A program made the position numbers and the translations under genes. A stretch of DNA of 64,000 nt from JBGVSA01 sp041807905 (lineage in GTDB: Bacteria > Pseudomonadota > Gammaproteobacteria > Burkholderiales > Rhodocyclaceae). The stretch lies in NCBI RefSeq assembly GCF_041807905.1, contig NZ_JBGVSA010000004.1, positions 124,001-188,000 of the forward strand, in the 5' to 3' direction. The notes under the pieces are model-generated. The model was given only the letters and a program-made list of their open reading frames with translations. It did not search any database and was not told the DNA's origin. Below are positions 44,837-53,189 of the stretch, in pieces (the stretch's first letter is position 1; every line of letters starts with the position of its first letter).

Positions 44837-44879
44837 ACTGGTTGTTTCGCGTATCCGGATTGCCCCCGGCCGGATTCAA

Positions 44880-44901
44880 GCGGCGCGTTGTGCAGCGCCG
44901 C
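44880..44901 (+). other. Stem-loop between tkt and gap
   Basis: GCGGCGC (44880-44886) and GCGCCGC (44895-44901) form a 7-bp stem with an 8-base loop in the 115-bp tkt-gap gap. There is no U-run; it may be a processing or stability element that allows differential expression. Confidence 0.45.
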
Positions 44902-44951
44902 ACGCGAAGGTGGTGGATGTTGAAGAACTTTTGCTAACTAGGAGTATAAAA

Positions 44952-45950
44952 ATGGCAATCAAGGTTGGTATCAATGGTTTCGGCCGCATCGGCCGCATGG
45001 TTTTCCGCGCCGCCGTCCAGAATTTCTCCGACATCGAAATCGTCGGTATCAACGACCTGCTCGAGCCGGACTATCTGGCTTACATGCTGAAGTTCGATTC
45101 CGTGCATGGTCGCTTCAAGGGTGAAGTCGCCGTCGATGGCAACACGCTGATCGTCAACGGCAAGAAAATCCGCCTGACGGCCATCAAGAACCCGGCCGAG
45201 CTGAACTGGACCGAAGTCGGCGCCGACGTCGTCGTTGAATCGACCGGCCTGTTCCTGACCAAGGAAACCGCAGAAGCCCACATCAAGGCTGGTGCGAAGA
45301 AGGTCATCATGAGCGCCCCGTCGAAGGACGACACCCCGATGTTCGTGTACGGCGTCAACGACAAGGCCTACAAGGGCGAGGCGATCATCTCGAACGCTTC
45401 CTGCACGACTAACTGCCTGGCCCCGGTGGCCAAGGTCCTGAACGATACCTTCGGCATCAAGCGCGGCCTGATGACCACAGTGCACGCCACGACCGCCACG
45501 CAGAAGACCGTTGATGGCCCGTCGAACAAGGATTGGCGCGGTGGCCGCGGCATCCTGGAAAACATCATCCCGTCCTCGACCGGCGCTGCCAAGGCTGTGG
45601 GCAAGGTGATCCCCGAGCTGAACAAGAAGCTGACGGGTATGTCGTTCCGCGTGCCGACCTCCGACGTGTCGGTGGTCGACCTGACGGTCGAGCTGAACAA
45701 GGAAACGACCTACGAAGAAATCTGCAAGGTCATGAAGGCCGCTTCCGAAGGCGCACTGAAGGGCGTGCTGGGCTACACCGAAGAGAAGGTCGTGTCGACC
45801 GACTTCCGTGGCGAACCCTGCACCTCGGTGTTCGACGCCGACGCAGGCATCGCGCTGGATGGCACCTTCGTCAAGGTCGTGTCCTGGTACGACAACGAAT
45901 GGGGCTACTCCAACAAGGTGCTGGAGATGGTCCGCGTCGTCGCCAAGTAA
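44952..45950 (+). CDS. gap: Glyceraldehyde-3-phosphate dehydrogenase, type I
   Basis: A 332-residue enzyme. NGFGRIGR at 8-15 binds the nucleotide, Asp35 in INDLLEP suggests NAD preference, and Cys151 in SNASCTTNC is the catalytic thiol. Codon use is strongly biased to C-ending codons as expected for high expression. A clear AGGAG ribosome site (about 44940-44944) precedes the ATG. It works in glycolysis, gluconeogenesis and triose recycling together with the neighbouring pgk. Confidence 0.98.
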   Translation: MAIKVGINGFGRIGRMVFRAAVQNFSDIEIVGINDLLEPDYLAYMLKFDSVHGRFKGEVAVDGNTLIVNGKKIRLTAIKNPAELNWTEVGADVVVESTGLFLTKETAEAHIKAGAKKVIMSAPSKDDTPMFVYGVNDKAYKGEAIISNASCTTNCLAPVAKVLNDTFGIKRGLMTTVHATTATQKTVDGPSNKDWRGGRGILENIIPSSTGAAKAVGKVIPELNKKLTGMSFRVPTSDVSVVDLTVELNKETTYEEICKVMKAASEGALKGVLGYTEEKVVSTDFRGEPCTSVFDADAGIALDGTFVKVVSWYDNEWGYSNKVLEMVRVVAK

Positions 45951-45968
45951 GCGTCTGAGCCGCCTCCG

Positions 45969-45994
45969 AGGGCGTCGCAATTCTGCGGCGCCCT
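45969..45994 (+). other. Stem-loop between gap and pgk
   Basis: AGGGCGTCGCA (45969-45979) pairs with TGCGGCGCCCT (45984-45994) with one G-U pair and a 4-base loop, 18 bp after the gap stop. Without a U-run it may be only a partial terminator. Confidence 0.5.
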
Positions 45995-46105
45995 TCGTAT
46001 GCGCGCAGTAAGTGGACCGTGGATGGTGAAGCAGTGGCCGGCCGTGCGCCGCGTCGCAGCCGCCCGCCGCCATTCACCCTCACCTTTCACTGAACGGGAT
46101 TCATC

Positions 46106-47290
46106 ATGCAATTCAAGAAACTCTCCGATCTGGATCTGGCCGGCAAGCGTGTATTCATCCGCGCCGACCTGAACGTGCCGCAGGACGACACTGGTGCGAT
46201 CACCGATGACACCCGCATCCGCGCTTCCGTGCCCGGCATCAAGCTGGCGCTGGACAAGGGCGCTGCCGTGATGGTCACGTCGCACCTGGGCCGTCCGACC
46301 GAAGGCGAATTCAAGCCCGTCGATTCGTTGGCCCCGGTGGCCAAGCGCATGTCCGACCTGCTCGGCCAGCCCGTTCGCCTGATCCAGAACTGGGTCGATG
46401 GCGGCTTCACGGTCGCTCCCGGCGAAGTCGTGCTGCTGGAGAACTGCCGCGTCAACAAGGGCGAAAAGAAGAACAGCGAAGAACTGGCTGCCAAGATGGC
46501 CAAGCTCTGCGACATCTACGCCAACGATGCTTTTGCCACGGCTCACCGTGCCGAAGCCACCACGCATGCGCTGGCGCTGGCCGCGCCCGTGGCTTGCGCC
46601 GGTCCGCTGCTGGCTGCTGAACTCGAAGCGCTGGGCCGCGCGCTGGTCGCGCCCGAGCGCCCGCTGACCGCCATCGTCGGCGGTTCGAAGGTCTCTACCA
46701 AGCTGACCATCCTGGACAGCCTGGCCGACAAGGTCGATCAATTGATCGTCGGTGGCGGCATCGCCAACACGTTCATGGTCGCGGCCGGCCTGCCGGTGGG
46801 CAAGTCGCTGGTAGAAGCCGACCTGGTCGAAAATGCCCGCCAGATCATCGACAAGATGGCCAAACGTGGCGCCTCCGTGCCCATCCCGACCGATGTCGTG
46901 GTGGCCAAGGAATTCGCTCCGACTGCCGTGGCGACCGTCAAGGCTGCCAAGGATGTGGCCGCTGACGACATGATCCTGGACATCGGCCCGGAAACCTCCG
47001 CCAGGCTCGCCGAGCAGTTGAAGGCCGCCAAGACCATCGTCTGGAATGGCCCGGTCGGCGTTTTTGAGTTCGACGCCTTTGCCAATGGCACCAAGGTCAT
47101 TGCCGATGCCATCGCATCGTCGTCCGGCATGTCGCTGGCCGGCGGCGGCGACACCATTGCCGCCATTGCCAAGTTCGGCATCGGCGACAAGGTGGGCTAT
47201 ATCTCGACGGCCGGCGGTGCTTTCCTGGAATTCCTGGAAGGCAAGGCCCTGCCGGCGGTCGAAGCCCTCAAGCAACGCGCCAACGGCTAA
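46106..47290 (+). CDS. pgk: Phosphoglycerate kinase
   Basis: A 394-residue monomeric kinase that transfers phosphate from 1,3-bisphosphoglycerate to ADP. RADLNVP (about 19-25), SHLGRP (about 57-62), VGGSKVSTKL in the hinge region, and GGGDTIAA near the C-terminus are the family motifs. It begins 155 bp after gap, with a stem-loop between, and ends at a strong terminator. Confidence 0.98.
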   Translation: MQFKKLSDLDLAGKRVFIRADLNVPQDDTGAITDDTRIRASVPGIKLALDKGAAVMVTSHLGRPTEGEFKPVDSLAPVAKRMSDLLGQPVRLIQNWVDGGFTVAPGEVVLLENCRVNKGEKKNSEELAAKMAKLCDIYANDAFATAHRAEATTHALALAAPVACAGPLLAAELEALGRALVAPERPLTAIVGGSKVSTKLTILDSLADKVDQLIVGGGIANTFMVAAGLPVGKSLVEADLVENARQIIDKMAKRGASVPIPTDVVVAKEFAPTAVATVKAAKDVAADDMILDIGPETSARLAEQLKAAKTIVWNGPVGVFEFDAFANGTKVIADAIASSSGMSLAGGGDTIAAIAKFGIGDKVGYISTAGGAFLEFLEGKALPAVEALKQRANG

Positions 47291-47299
47291 ACGAACCCC

Positions 47300-47334
47300 A
47301 AGCGCCGGGTCTCAGTATCCGGCGCTTTATTTTT
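47300..47334 (+). terminator. Terminator of pgk
   Basis: AAGCGCCGG (47300-47308) and CCGGCGCTT (47319-47327) form a 9-bp stem with a 10-base loop, followed by TATTTTT. It suggests that pyk needs its own promoter. Confidence 0.85.
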
Positions 47335-47505
47335 GAGCGCCCACGGGTGCAAGACGCCATGAAGAAAAACGAAGGCTTGGCAAACAAGCCCGTCAAGAAA
47401 GTCTCGCGCAGCAAGGTTGTACGCACTACAAAGGAAACGAGTGCGGCACCCTCTGTTGCAGCTACCGAAAAACTCCCTCCGCTCTCTTCCTATCAAGGAG
47501 TCAGG

Positions 47506-48936
47506 ATGCAACGCCATACCAAAATCGTGGCCACTCTCGGCCCGTCCTCGAATGACCCGGAAGTTCTCGAACGCATGATTCGGGCCGGTGTCGACGTTGT
47601 CCGTCTGAATTTCTCGCACGGCAAGGCCGAAGACCACATCAACCGCGCCAACATCGTGCGCGAAGCCGCCCGCCGCGTCGGCAAGCAAGTCGCCATCCTG
47701 GCCGACCTGCAAGGCCCGAAGATCCGCGTCGGCAAGTTCGAGAACGGCAAGACCTTCCTCGAAAAGGGCCAGAAGTTCATTCTGGACTCGGACTGCGAAC
47801 TCGGTAACGACGAACGCGTCGGCCTGGACTACAAGGATCTGCCCAAGGACGTTCGCCCCGGCACGATCCTGCTGCTGAACGATGGTGCCATCGTCCTGGA
47901 CGTCGAACGCATCATCGGCAACGAAATCCACACTACCGTGCGTTTCGGCGGTGAACTGTCGAACAACAAGGGCATCAACCAGAAGGGCGGTGGCCTGACT
48001 GCTCCGGCCCTGACCGCCAAGGACATGGAAGACATCAAGACGGCCGCGCAAATGGGCGTGGACTACGTCGCGGTGTCGTTCCCGAAGACCTCGGCCGACA
48101 TGTACATGGCGCGCACGCTGATCCGTTCGGCCGGCAGCCAGGCGCTGACGATCGCCAAGATCGAGCGTACCGAAGCCGTCGAACCGGAAAACCTGCGTGA
48201 AATCCTCGAATCCTGCGACGGCGTGATGGTCGCTCGCGGCGACCTGGCCGTTGAAGTCGGCGAAGCTGCCGTGCCCGCGCTGCAGAAGAAGATGATCCGC
48301 CTGGCCCGTGAGCTGAACAAGATCGCCATCACCGCCACGCAGATGATGGAATCCATGATCTCCAGCCCGGTTCCGACGCGCGCCGAAGTGTCCGACGTGG
48401 CCAACGCCGTGCTGGATGGCACCGACGCCGTCATGCTGTCGGCCGAAACCGCCGCTGGCAAGTTCCCGGTCGAAGTGGTCGAAACCATGGCGCGCATCTG
48501 TGAAGAGGCTGAAAAGTCCTTCCCGGTGACGCTGGATCAGGACTTCCTGAACCGCACCTTCACCCGCATCGACCAGTCGATCGCCATGGCTGCGCTGTTC
48601 ACGGCCTACCACATGGGTGCCAAGGCCATCGTGGCGTTGACCGAATCGGGTTCGACCGCGCTGTGGATGAGCCGTCTGCGTGCCGGTGTGCCTATCTATG
48701 CGCTAACCTCACAAGAGTCGACGCTGGGCAAGTGCGCGCTGCTGCGCGACGTGCAGCCGATCCTGATGCCGCGCATCACGGACGACCGCGAACGCCTGCT
48801 GCGTGAAGCCGAACAGACGCTGCTGCGCCACAAACTGGTGCAGCGTGGTGACGTGATCGTGATCACCGTCGGCGAGCCGCTCGGCCAGTCCGGCGGCACC
48901 AACAGCCTGAAGGTGGTGCGCATCGGCGAGGTCTGA
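47506..48936 (+). CDS. pyk: Pyruvate kinase
   Basis: A 476-residue enzyme that converts phosphoenolpyruvate and ADP to pyruvate and ATP. TKIVATLGPSS near the start, the catalytic stretch ITIAKIERTEAVE-type (LTIAKIERTE, about 208-217), DGVMVARGDLAVE and ATQMMESMI are visible. I chose the ATG at 47506 because AAGGAG (47495-47500) lies 5 bases before it and the length is normal. The same frame is open for 53 more codons upstream to a GTG at 47347 and would add a Lys/Ser-rich leader; it overlaps the likely pyk promoter zone. Confidence 0.95.
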   Translation: MQRHTKIVATLGPSSNDPEVLERMIRAGVDVVRLNFSHGKAEDHINRANIVREAARRVGKQVAILADLQGPKIRVGKFENGKTFLEKGQKFILDSDCELGNDERVGLDYKDLPKDVRPGTILLLNDGAIVLDVERIIGNEIHTTVRFGGELSNNKGINQKGGGLTAPALTAKDMEDIKTAAQMGVDYVAVSFPKTSADMYMARTLIRSAGSQALTIAKIERTEAVEPENLREILESCDGVMVARGDLAVEVGEAAVPALQKKMIRLARELNKIAITATQMMESMISSPVPTRAEVSDVANAVLDGTDAVMLSAETAAGKFPVEVVETMARICEEAEKSFPVTLDQDFLNRTFTRIDQSIAMAALFTAYHMGAKAIVALTESGSTALWMSRLRAGVPIYALTSQESTLGKCALLRDVQPILMPRITDDRERLLREAEQTLLRHKLVQRGDVIVITVGEPLGQSGGTNSLKVVRIGEV

Positions 48937-48965
48937 GGTATCTCCTTCCGCGCTTGACGCATTGC

Positions 48966-48998
48966 AAGGCCGGCTCCCGCAAGGGAGCCGGCCTTTTT
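48966..48998 (+). terminator. Terminator of pyk
   Basis: GGCCGGCTCCC (48968-48978), loop GCAA, GGGAGCCGGCC (48983-48993), then TTTTT. A perfect 11-bp stem 30 bp after the stop. Confidence 0.95.
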
Positions 48999-49148
48999 CT
49001 TGCTGTTCCGACATCGAGGGGCACATCATTAATGATGACTATCGTGTGCCCCTACGGTGTCTCTCCGACATTTTCACCCCCGTCTTGGGAGTAGAATCCG
49101 CCCCACAAGAATTTCAACCCATCTACCCAACTCATCCAGGAAACCGCG

Positions 49149-50213
49149 ATGCCACTCGTTTCGATGCGCCAACTCCTCGACCATGCGGCCGAAAACACCT
49201 ACGGCCTGCCCGCCTTCAATGTGAACAACCTTGAACAGGTCACGGCAATCATGGAGGCGGCCGCCGAATGCGATAGCCCGGTCATCATGCAGGCATCGGC
49301 AGGCGCCCGTAAGTACGCCGGCGAGCCGTTCCTTCGCCACCTTATCTCGGCAGCGGTGGAAGCCTATCCGCACATTCCTGTCGTGATGCATCAGGACCAT
49401 GGTCAGAGCCCCGCTGTGTGTCAGGCCGCGATCCGTTCCGGTTTTTCGTCGGTGATGATGGACGGTTCGTTGAAGGAAGACGGCAAGACGCCGTCGGATT
49501 ACGACTATAACGTTGCCGTCACGCGCGAAGTGGTCAAGTTCTCGCACGCCATCGGCGTGACGGTGGAAGGCGAACTGGGTTGCCTCGGCTCGCTGGAAAC
49601 GGGCATGGCCGGCGAAGAGGACGGCATCGGCGCGGAAGGCGTACTGGATCACTCGTCCATGCTGACCGATCCGGAGCAGGCCGCCGACTTCGTCAAGCAG
49701 ACCCAGTGTGACGCGCTCGCCATCGCCATCGGCACCTCTCACGGCGCCTACAAGTTCACCCGCAAGCCCACCGGCGACATTCTGGCGATCAGTCGCATCA
49801 AGGAAATCCACGCCCGCATCCCAAATACCCATCTCGTGATGCACGGCTCGTCCAGCGTTCCGCAGGAACTGCTGGCGGTCATCCGTGAGTTCGGCGGCGA
49901 CATGAAGGAAACCTACGGCGTGCCGGTCGAAGAAATCGTCGAAGGCATCAAGTACGGCGTGCGCAAGGTGAATATCGACACCGACATTCGTCTGGCGATG
50001 ACCGCTGCTATCCGCAAGTACCTGGCGGAAAATCCCAGCAAGTTCGATCCGCGCGATTATCTGAAGCCTGCCCGTGAGGCAGCCAAGCTGATCTGCAAGG
50101 CGCGCTTCGAAGCTTTCGGCAGTGCCGGCCAGGCAGCCAGGATCAAGCCGATCAATCTGGAAAAGATGGCCGCCCGCTATAAGGCGGGCGAACTGGCCCA
50201 ACAGGTCAAGTAA
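49149..50213 (+). CDS. fba: Fructose-bisphosphate aldolase, class II (CbbA type)
   Basis: A 354-residue zinc-dependent aldolase. Zinc and substrate motifs visible: VVMHQDHGQSP (about 78-88), EGELGCLGSLE (about 140-150), GTSHGAYKF, VMHGSSSVPQE (about 233-243) and VRKVNIDTDIRLA. Length and N-terminus (MPLVSMRQLLDHAAENTYGLPAFNVNN in parts) match the class IIB CbbA/Fba group used by Burkholderiales in both glycolysis and the Calvin cycle. Expressed separately from pyk because a strong terminator lies between. Confidence 0.97.
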   Translation: MPLVSMRQLLDHAAENTYGLPAFNVNNLEQVTAIMEAAAECDSPVIMQASAGARKYAGEPFLRHLISAAVEAYPHIPVVMHQDHGQSPAVCQAAIRSGFSSVMMDGSLKEDGKTPSDYDYNVAVTREVVKFSHAIGVTVEGELGCLGSLETGMAGEEDGIGAEGVLDHSSMLTDPEQAADFVKQTQCDALAIAIGTSHGAYKFTRKPTGDILAISRIKEIHARIPNTHLVMHGSSSVPQELLAVIREFGGDMKETYGVPVEEIVEGIKYGVRKVNIDTDIRLAMTAAIRKYLAENPSKFDPRDYLKPAREAAKLICKARFEAFGSAGQAARIKPINLEKMAARYKAGELAQQVK

Positions 50214-50251
50214 GGTCCTGGGCGCCCGCGGAGGCGCTCAACCGCTGTTTT

Positions 50252-50276
50252 CAGGGCTCCACTCGTGGGGCCCTGA
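50252..50276 (+). terminator. Stem-loop after fba
   Basis: CAGGGCTCCA (50252-50261) pairs with TGGGGCCCTG with one G-U pair and a short CTCG-type loop, 38 bp after the fba stop. The following T content is weak. Confidence 0.55.
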
Positions 50277-50431
50277 TCGTTTCCGCCATGCCGGTTAGCC
50301 GCAGGATGGCAATACGGACCAGCCCGCTTTGTGCAATCATCGGCCCTTGGTGCTCCAGGGCGGATTTGCCACGGGGTTCGCAGCCATCACAAAGAACGCG
50401 CCGGCTTGAGCGCGAGCAGTGGAGGAGTTAA

Positions 50432-51163
50432 GTGGGAGAACGGGAACTGGTCCGGCGCGGCCCCAAGGGTTTGGGGTACGAAGTGCCGAAATCCACGGCG
50501 GCCCTGCTGCACGACGAACTGCGGCGCGCCATCATCGAAGGCCGCTTCAAGGCAGGGCAGTCCTTGTCCGAGTCGGATGTCTGTCGCCACTACGACGTCA
50601 GTCGACAACCGGTCCGCGAGGCGTTTGCCAAGCTCGCATACGAAAACCTCATTGAAGTGCTGCCCCAGCGCGGCACGTACGTGCGTCGCATTTCTGCACG
50701 CCAGGTGATGCAGGCACGGTTTGTCCGCGAGGTGATCGAGGTGGCCGTCGTGCAGGAACTGGCCTCGCATGCCGGTCGGGCCGACATCGTGGTCAGGCTG
50801 CGCGGCATCCTGCGCGAACAGGCCTCGGTTGCCGATGATGACCGGGCCGCCTTCAACGCACTCGACGAAGCATTTCACCAAGCCCTTGCGAACGGTTGCG
50901 ACCGCGACTTTGCGTGGCAGGTCGTTGAAGACGTGAAGGCGCAGATGGACCGCGTCCGCTACCTGAGCCTGGAGCGCGAGACCCCGTTCAATCTGCTGGT
51001 CGACCAACACTCACGTATCGTCGATGCCATCGAGCTGGGGGATCCGGCCGCAGCGGGCGAAGCTGTCCGCGCCCACCTCCGCGAAATCTGGCGCACATTG
51101 CCCGAGATTGCCAAGCAACATCCAGAAGCCTTCGAGCCTGACGAGGCAGCACCGCAAGGCTGA
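50432..51163 (+). CDS. GntR-family regulator (FadR subfamily, FCD domain)
   Basis: A 243-residue regulator with an N-terminal winged helix (about 20-85; FKAGQSLSESDVCRHYDVSRQPVREAFAKL) and an FCD effector domain (about 92-225) whose His and Asp residues (ALDEAFHQAL, DQHSRIVDAI) are the metal/ligand site of this subgroup. The GTG start has a strong GGAGGA site. It follows fba by 218 bp and has no obvious catabolic partner, so its target is not evident. FCD regulators usually respond to organic acids. Confidence 0.9.
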   Translation: MGERELVRRGPKGLGYEVPKSTAALLHDELRRAIIEGRFKAGQSLSESDVCRHYDVSRQPVREAFAKLAYENLIEVLPQRGTYVRRISARQVMQARFVREVIEVAVVQELASHAGRADIVVRLRGILREQASVADDDRAAFNALDEAFHQALANGCDRDFAWQVVEDVKAQMDRVRYLSLERETPFNLLVDQHSRIVDAIELGDPAAAGEAVRAHLREIWRTLPEIAKQHPEAFEPDEAAPQG

Positions 51164-51174
51164 TCGGGGCAAAA

Positions 51175-51201
51175 TGGCGCCGCACATCGAATGTGCGGCG
51201 C
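51175..51201. terminator. Convergent terminator between the GntR and OsmC genes
   Basis: GCGCCGCACAT (51177-51187) and ATGTGCGGCGC (51191-51201) form a perfect 11-bp stem. On the minus strand the stem is followed by CATTTTGC, so it serves the OsmC gene best. Confidence 0.8.
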
Positions 51202-51222
51202 TGCGTGTCATCTGGCGGATCG

Positions 51223-51606
51223 TCAGACCAGCTGCGTGTCGATCTCGATATGCCCCGTCAGCGTCCGGTGGATCGGGCAGCGGTTGGCGATCCCGAGCAG
51301 GAACTCGCGCTGCTCTTCGCTCCGGTCGCCCACCAGCTCTATCCGGCGATCCATGGTGTAGACGCCGTCCCCCTCCTTGTGCGAGATGCTGACCCTTACG
51401 TCCTGCAATGGGATCTGCCGTCGCTGCGCAACCAACGTAACCGTCAGTGCAGTGCACGCCCCCAAGGCTGCATCGAGCAGCGCATGCGGGTCCGGCGCTG
51501 AACCGTCACCGCCATTTCCGGCTGCTGTATCGGCGAACAGCGTGTGGCCGTCCGCATCGATCTGTTGGCGAACCTTGCCGTCTTCGGCTTTGCGCACGTG
51601 AATCAT
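51223..51606 (-). CDS. OsmC/Ohr-family thiol peroxidase-like protein
   Basis: A 127-residue OsmC-fold protein. The two reactive cysteines are in LGACTALTV (about residue 51) and NRCPIHRTL (about residue 109), the pattern of OsmC/YhfA-type hydroperoxide reductases. The ATG has an AAAGGA site. Substrate specificity (organic peroxides versus others) is not visible. Confidence 0.88.
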   Translation of the reverse strand: MIHVRKAEDGKVRQQIDADGHTLFADTAAGNGGDGSAPDPHALLDAALGACTALTVTLVAQRRQIPLQDVRVSISHKEGDGVYTMDRRIELVGDRSEEQREFLLGIANRCPIHRTLTGHIEIDTQLV

Positions 51607-51828
51607 GGTCGTCCTTTGTCGGGGTCAGACTGTAGAAAACTAGGGAATTCTCATTCTTTCTTAAGAGTTCGGGAGGTCTCTCCTAGGTACTGTCTTGGCT
51701 TGGGCCAGGGGGCACATCTTCTTACGCAATTCGTCCTATCTACTTGATCGATAACGTATTGACGCTGGGGCCGATACGCCACTATGCGCGTTCTTTCAGG
51801 GAGAAATCACTCTTTAAGGACGACGCAT

Positions 51829-52347
51829 ATGAAACCCTCCACCCTAATGTCTTCGCTGCTTGCCGTCTCGGTGAGCCTGTTCGCTCCTCTTTCCGGCGCT
51901 CAGACGCCGGCGCCTGCGCAGAAGGCCGCTACGGCACAGGCCCCGCAGACCGCTCAGGCCGTCAAGGCAGAACCGCTCTACATCCTCATGACCTCGCCGA
52001 AGGAAGTCAAAGGCTGGGATCGGACCACCGTCGGCACGGACACTGTCTATATCAACCCCAAGCCCTTACTGGGCAGCGCCGACCTGACCAACATCGATCC
52101 GATGGCGAATAAGGACGGCCAAGGTTTCATCGGACTGTACTTTAACGACGCCGGCAAGGCGAAGCTCGCCGACGTCAGTCGCGCGAACAGCGGAAGTCGT
52201 CTCGCCGTGGTCGTGGGGCAGGACATCGTGGCGATGCCTCTGCTCAAGGACCCTCTGCCCGATGGCTTCATGATGTTTGGTGTTGTGTCGCCGCAAGCTG
52301 CGCAGATCATCGCCCACAAGGTCGCAGGCCAGCCGCTGCCGCAGTAA
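51829..52347 (+). CDS. Secreted protein resembling the SecDF P1 head domain
   Basis: A 172-residue exported protein. A signal peptide (1-24, cut near SGAQT) is followed by an Ala/Gln/Pro linker (25-45). The rest resembles the P1 head subdomain of SecD: VNPKPLL-type start (YINPKPLLGSADLTNI), GFIGLYFNDAGKAKLADVSRANSGSRLAVVVGQDIVAMPLLKDPL in successive segments, and a closing helix (QAAQIIAHKV). SecD itself has this unit between membrane helices; here it is free, with no helix other than the signal. ATG with an AAGGA site. A stem-loop terminator follows. It could be a periplasmic chaperone-like or decoy module, but function is inferred only from fold resemblance. Confidence 0.7.
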   Translation: MKPSTLMSSLLAVSVSLFAPLSGAQTPAPAQKAATAQAPQTAQAVKAEPLYILMTSPKEVKGWDRTTVGTDTVYINPKPLLGSADLTNIDPMANKDGQGFIGLYFNDAGKAKLADVSRANSGSRLAVVVGQDIVAMPLLKDPLPDGFMMFGVVSPQAAQIIAHKVAGQPLPQ

Positions 52348-52370
52348 GAAAACCCCTCTTCCACAGGGAA

Positions 52371-52401
52371 ACGCCCGCCGTCACGTCAGTGAGGCGGGCG
52401 T
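52371..52401 (+). terminator. Stem-loop after the SecDF-head-like gene
   Basis: ACGCCCGCC (52371-52379) and GGCGGGCGT (52393-52401) form a 9-bp stem, with TCAC/GTGA extending it inside, 23 bp after the stop. The T-run is interrupted (TTGTCGTTT). Confidence 0.65.
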
Positions 52402-52451
52402 TGTCGTTTGTGGCGCCCGATACCGCGGAGTTGACGTTTTGGAACTGCACG

Positions 52452-52481
52452 TATATCTTGCGATATACATCGTAAGATATA
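52452..52481. promoter_or_regulatory. PadR-type operator in the padR promoter
   Basis: TATATCTTGCGAT (52452-52464) and ATCGTAAGATATA (52469-52481) are inverted copies with a single mismatch, 4 bp apart. The left arm overlaps the probable -10 (TATATC) of a promoter with TTGACG at 52431-52436. The element ends 13 bp before the padR ATG. The pattern is like that of YqjI-type PadR repressors, so autorepression is likely. Confidence 0.8.
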
Positions 52482-52494
52482 AAAAGGTAACGTC

Positions 52495-53142
52495 ATGTTC
52501 AGATCAATTTTCCACTCCGCTCGCCCTCACAACGCTTTCCATTGCATGCCGGGCAGTCATGGAGGTCGTCGCGGCGGTTTCTTCGGGGGTTTTGGCGATG
52601 ACGCCATGGGCTTCGGCGGGCGCGGATTCCCCAAGGCGCGAAAGCTGGCGTCGTCCGACCTGCAACTCCTCCTGCTGGCGCTGCTGGAACGCAAACCTTC
52701 CCATGGGTATGAACTCATCAAGGCGCTCGAAGAGCACTCTGGTGGCTTCTATGCGCCCAGCCCGGGCATGGTGTATCCGGCGCTCACCTACCTCGAAGAG
52801 ATCGGCTATGCCGAGGTGAGTGCCGAGGGCAGCAAGAAGCAGTACAGCATCACCGACACGGGCCGTGCCCATCTCGAGGCCAATCGCGGCAATGCAGACG
52901 AGATGTTGCAGCGGCTTGGGCACATCGCCCGCAAGCTGGACCGTGTGCGGAAGTTCTTTGCAGGCGAGGCCGAAGAAGGCCCGACTGAAGGCACTCCGGA
53001 ACTCGCCCAGGCCCGCCATGCAGTCAGATCCGCCGTACACGAAGCCGCCCACGCCGACGCCGACGAGCAGCGACGCGTGGCCGAGATCCTCATGCGTGCG
53101 GTGGAAGAAATCCGCCGCGGCCGAGAAGACACCCCGGCATAA
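52495..53142 (+). CDS. PadR-family transcriptional regulator (YqjI-like)
   Basis: A 215-residue regulator. The first 47 residues are rich in Gly, His, Phe and Arg (three His and one Cys among residues 7-22), followed by a PadR winged helix (about 50-120; DLQLLLLALLERKPSHGYELIKAL, then SPGMVYPALTYLEE) and a C-terminal helical dimerisation part. The His-rich lead resembles nickel-responsive YqjI of E. coli, so metal sensing is possible but unproven. It is followed after 47 bp by a nitroreductase gene, probably in one operon. Confidence 0.9.
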   Translation: MFRSIFHSARPHNAFHCMPGSHGGRRGGFFGGFGDDAMGFGGRGFPKARKLASSDLQLLLLALLERKPSHGYELIKALEEHSGGFYAPSPGMVYPALTYLEEIGYAEVSAEGSKKQYSITDTGRAHLEANRGNADEMLQRLGHIARKLDRVRKFFAGEAEEGPTEGTPELAQARHAVRSAVHEAAHADADEQRRVAEILMRAVEEIRRGREDTPA

Positions 53143-53189
53143 GAAGTGCGGCAGACAACAACAACAGCACCCCAACGGAGTATTTATCG

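Noticed and set aside
40927..50213. Complete Calvin-cycle (cbb) operon
   Set aside because: PRK and several shared enzymes are present, but no RuBisCO, cbbR, cbbX or CbbZ gene is found, so the cluster cannot be called cbb.
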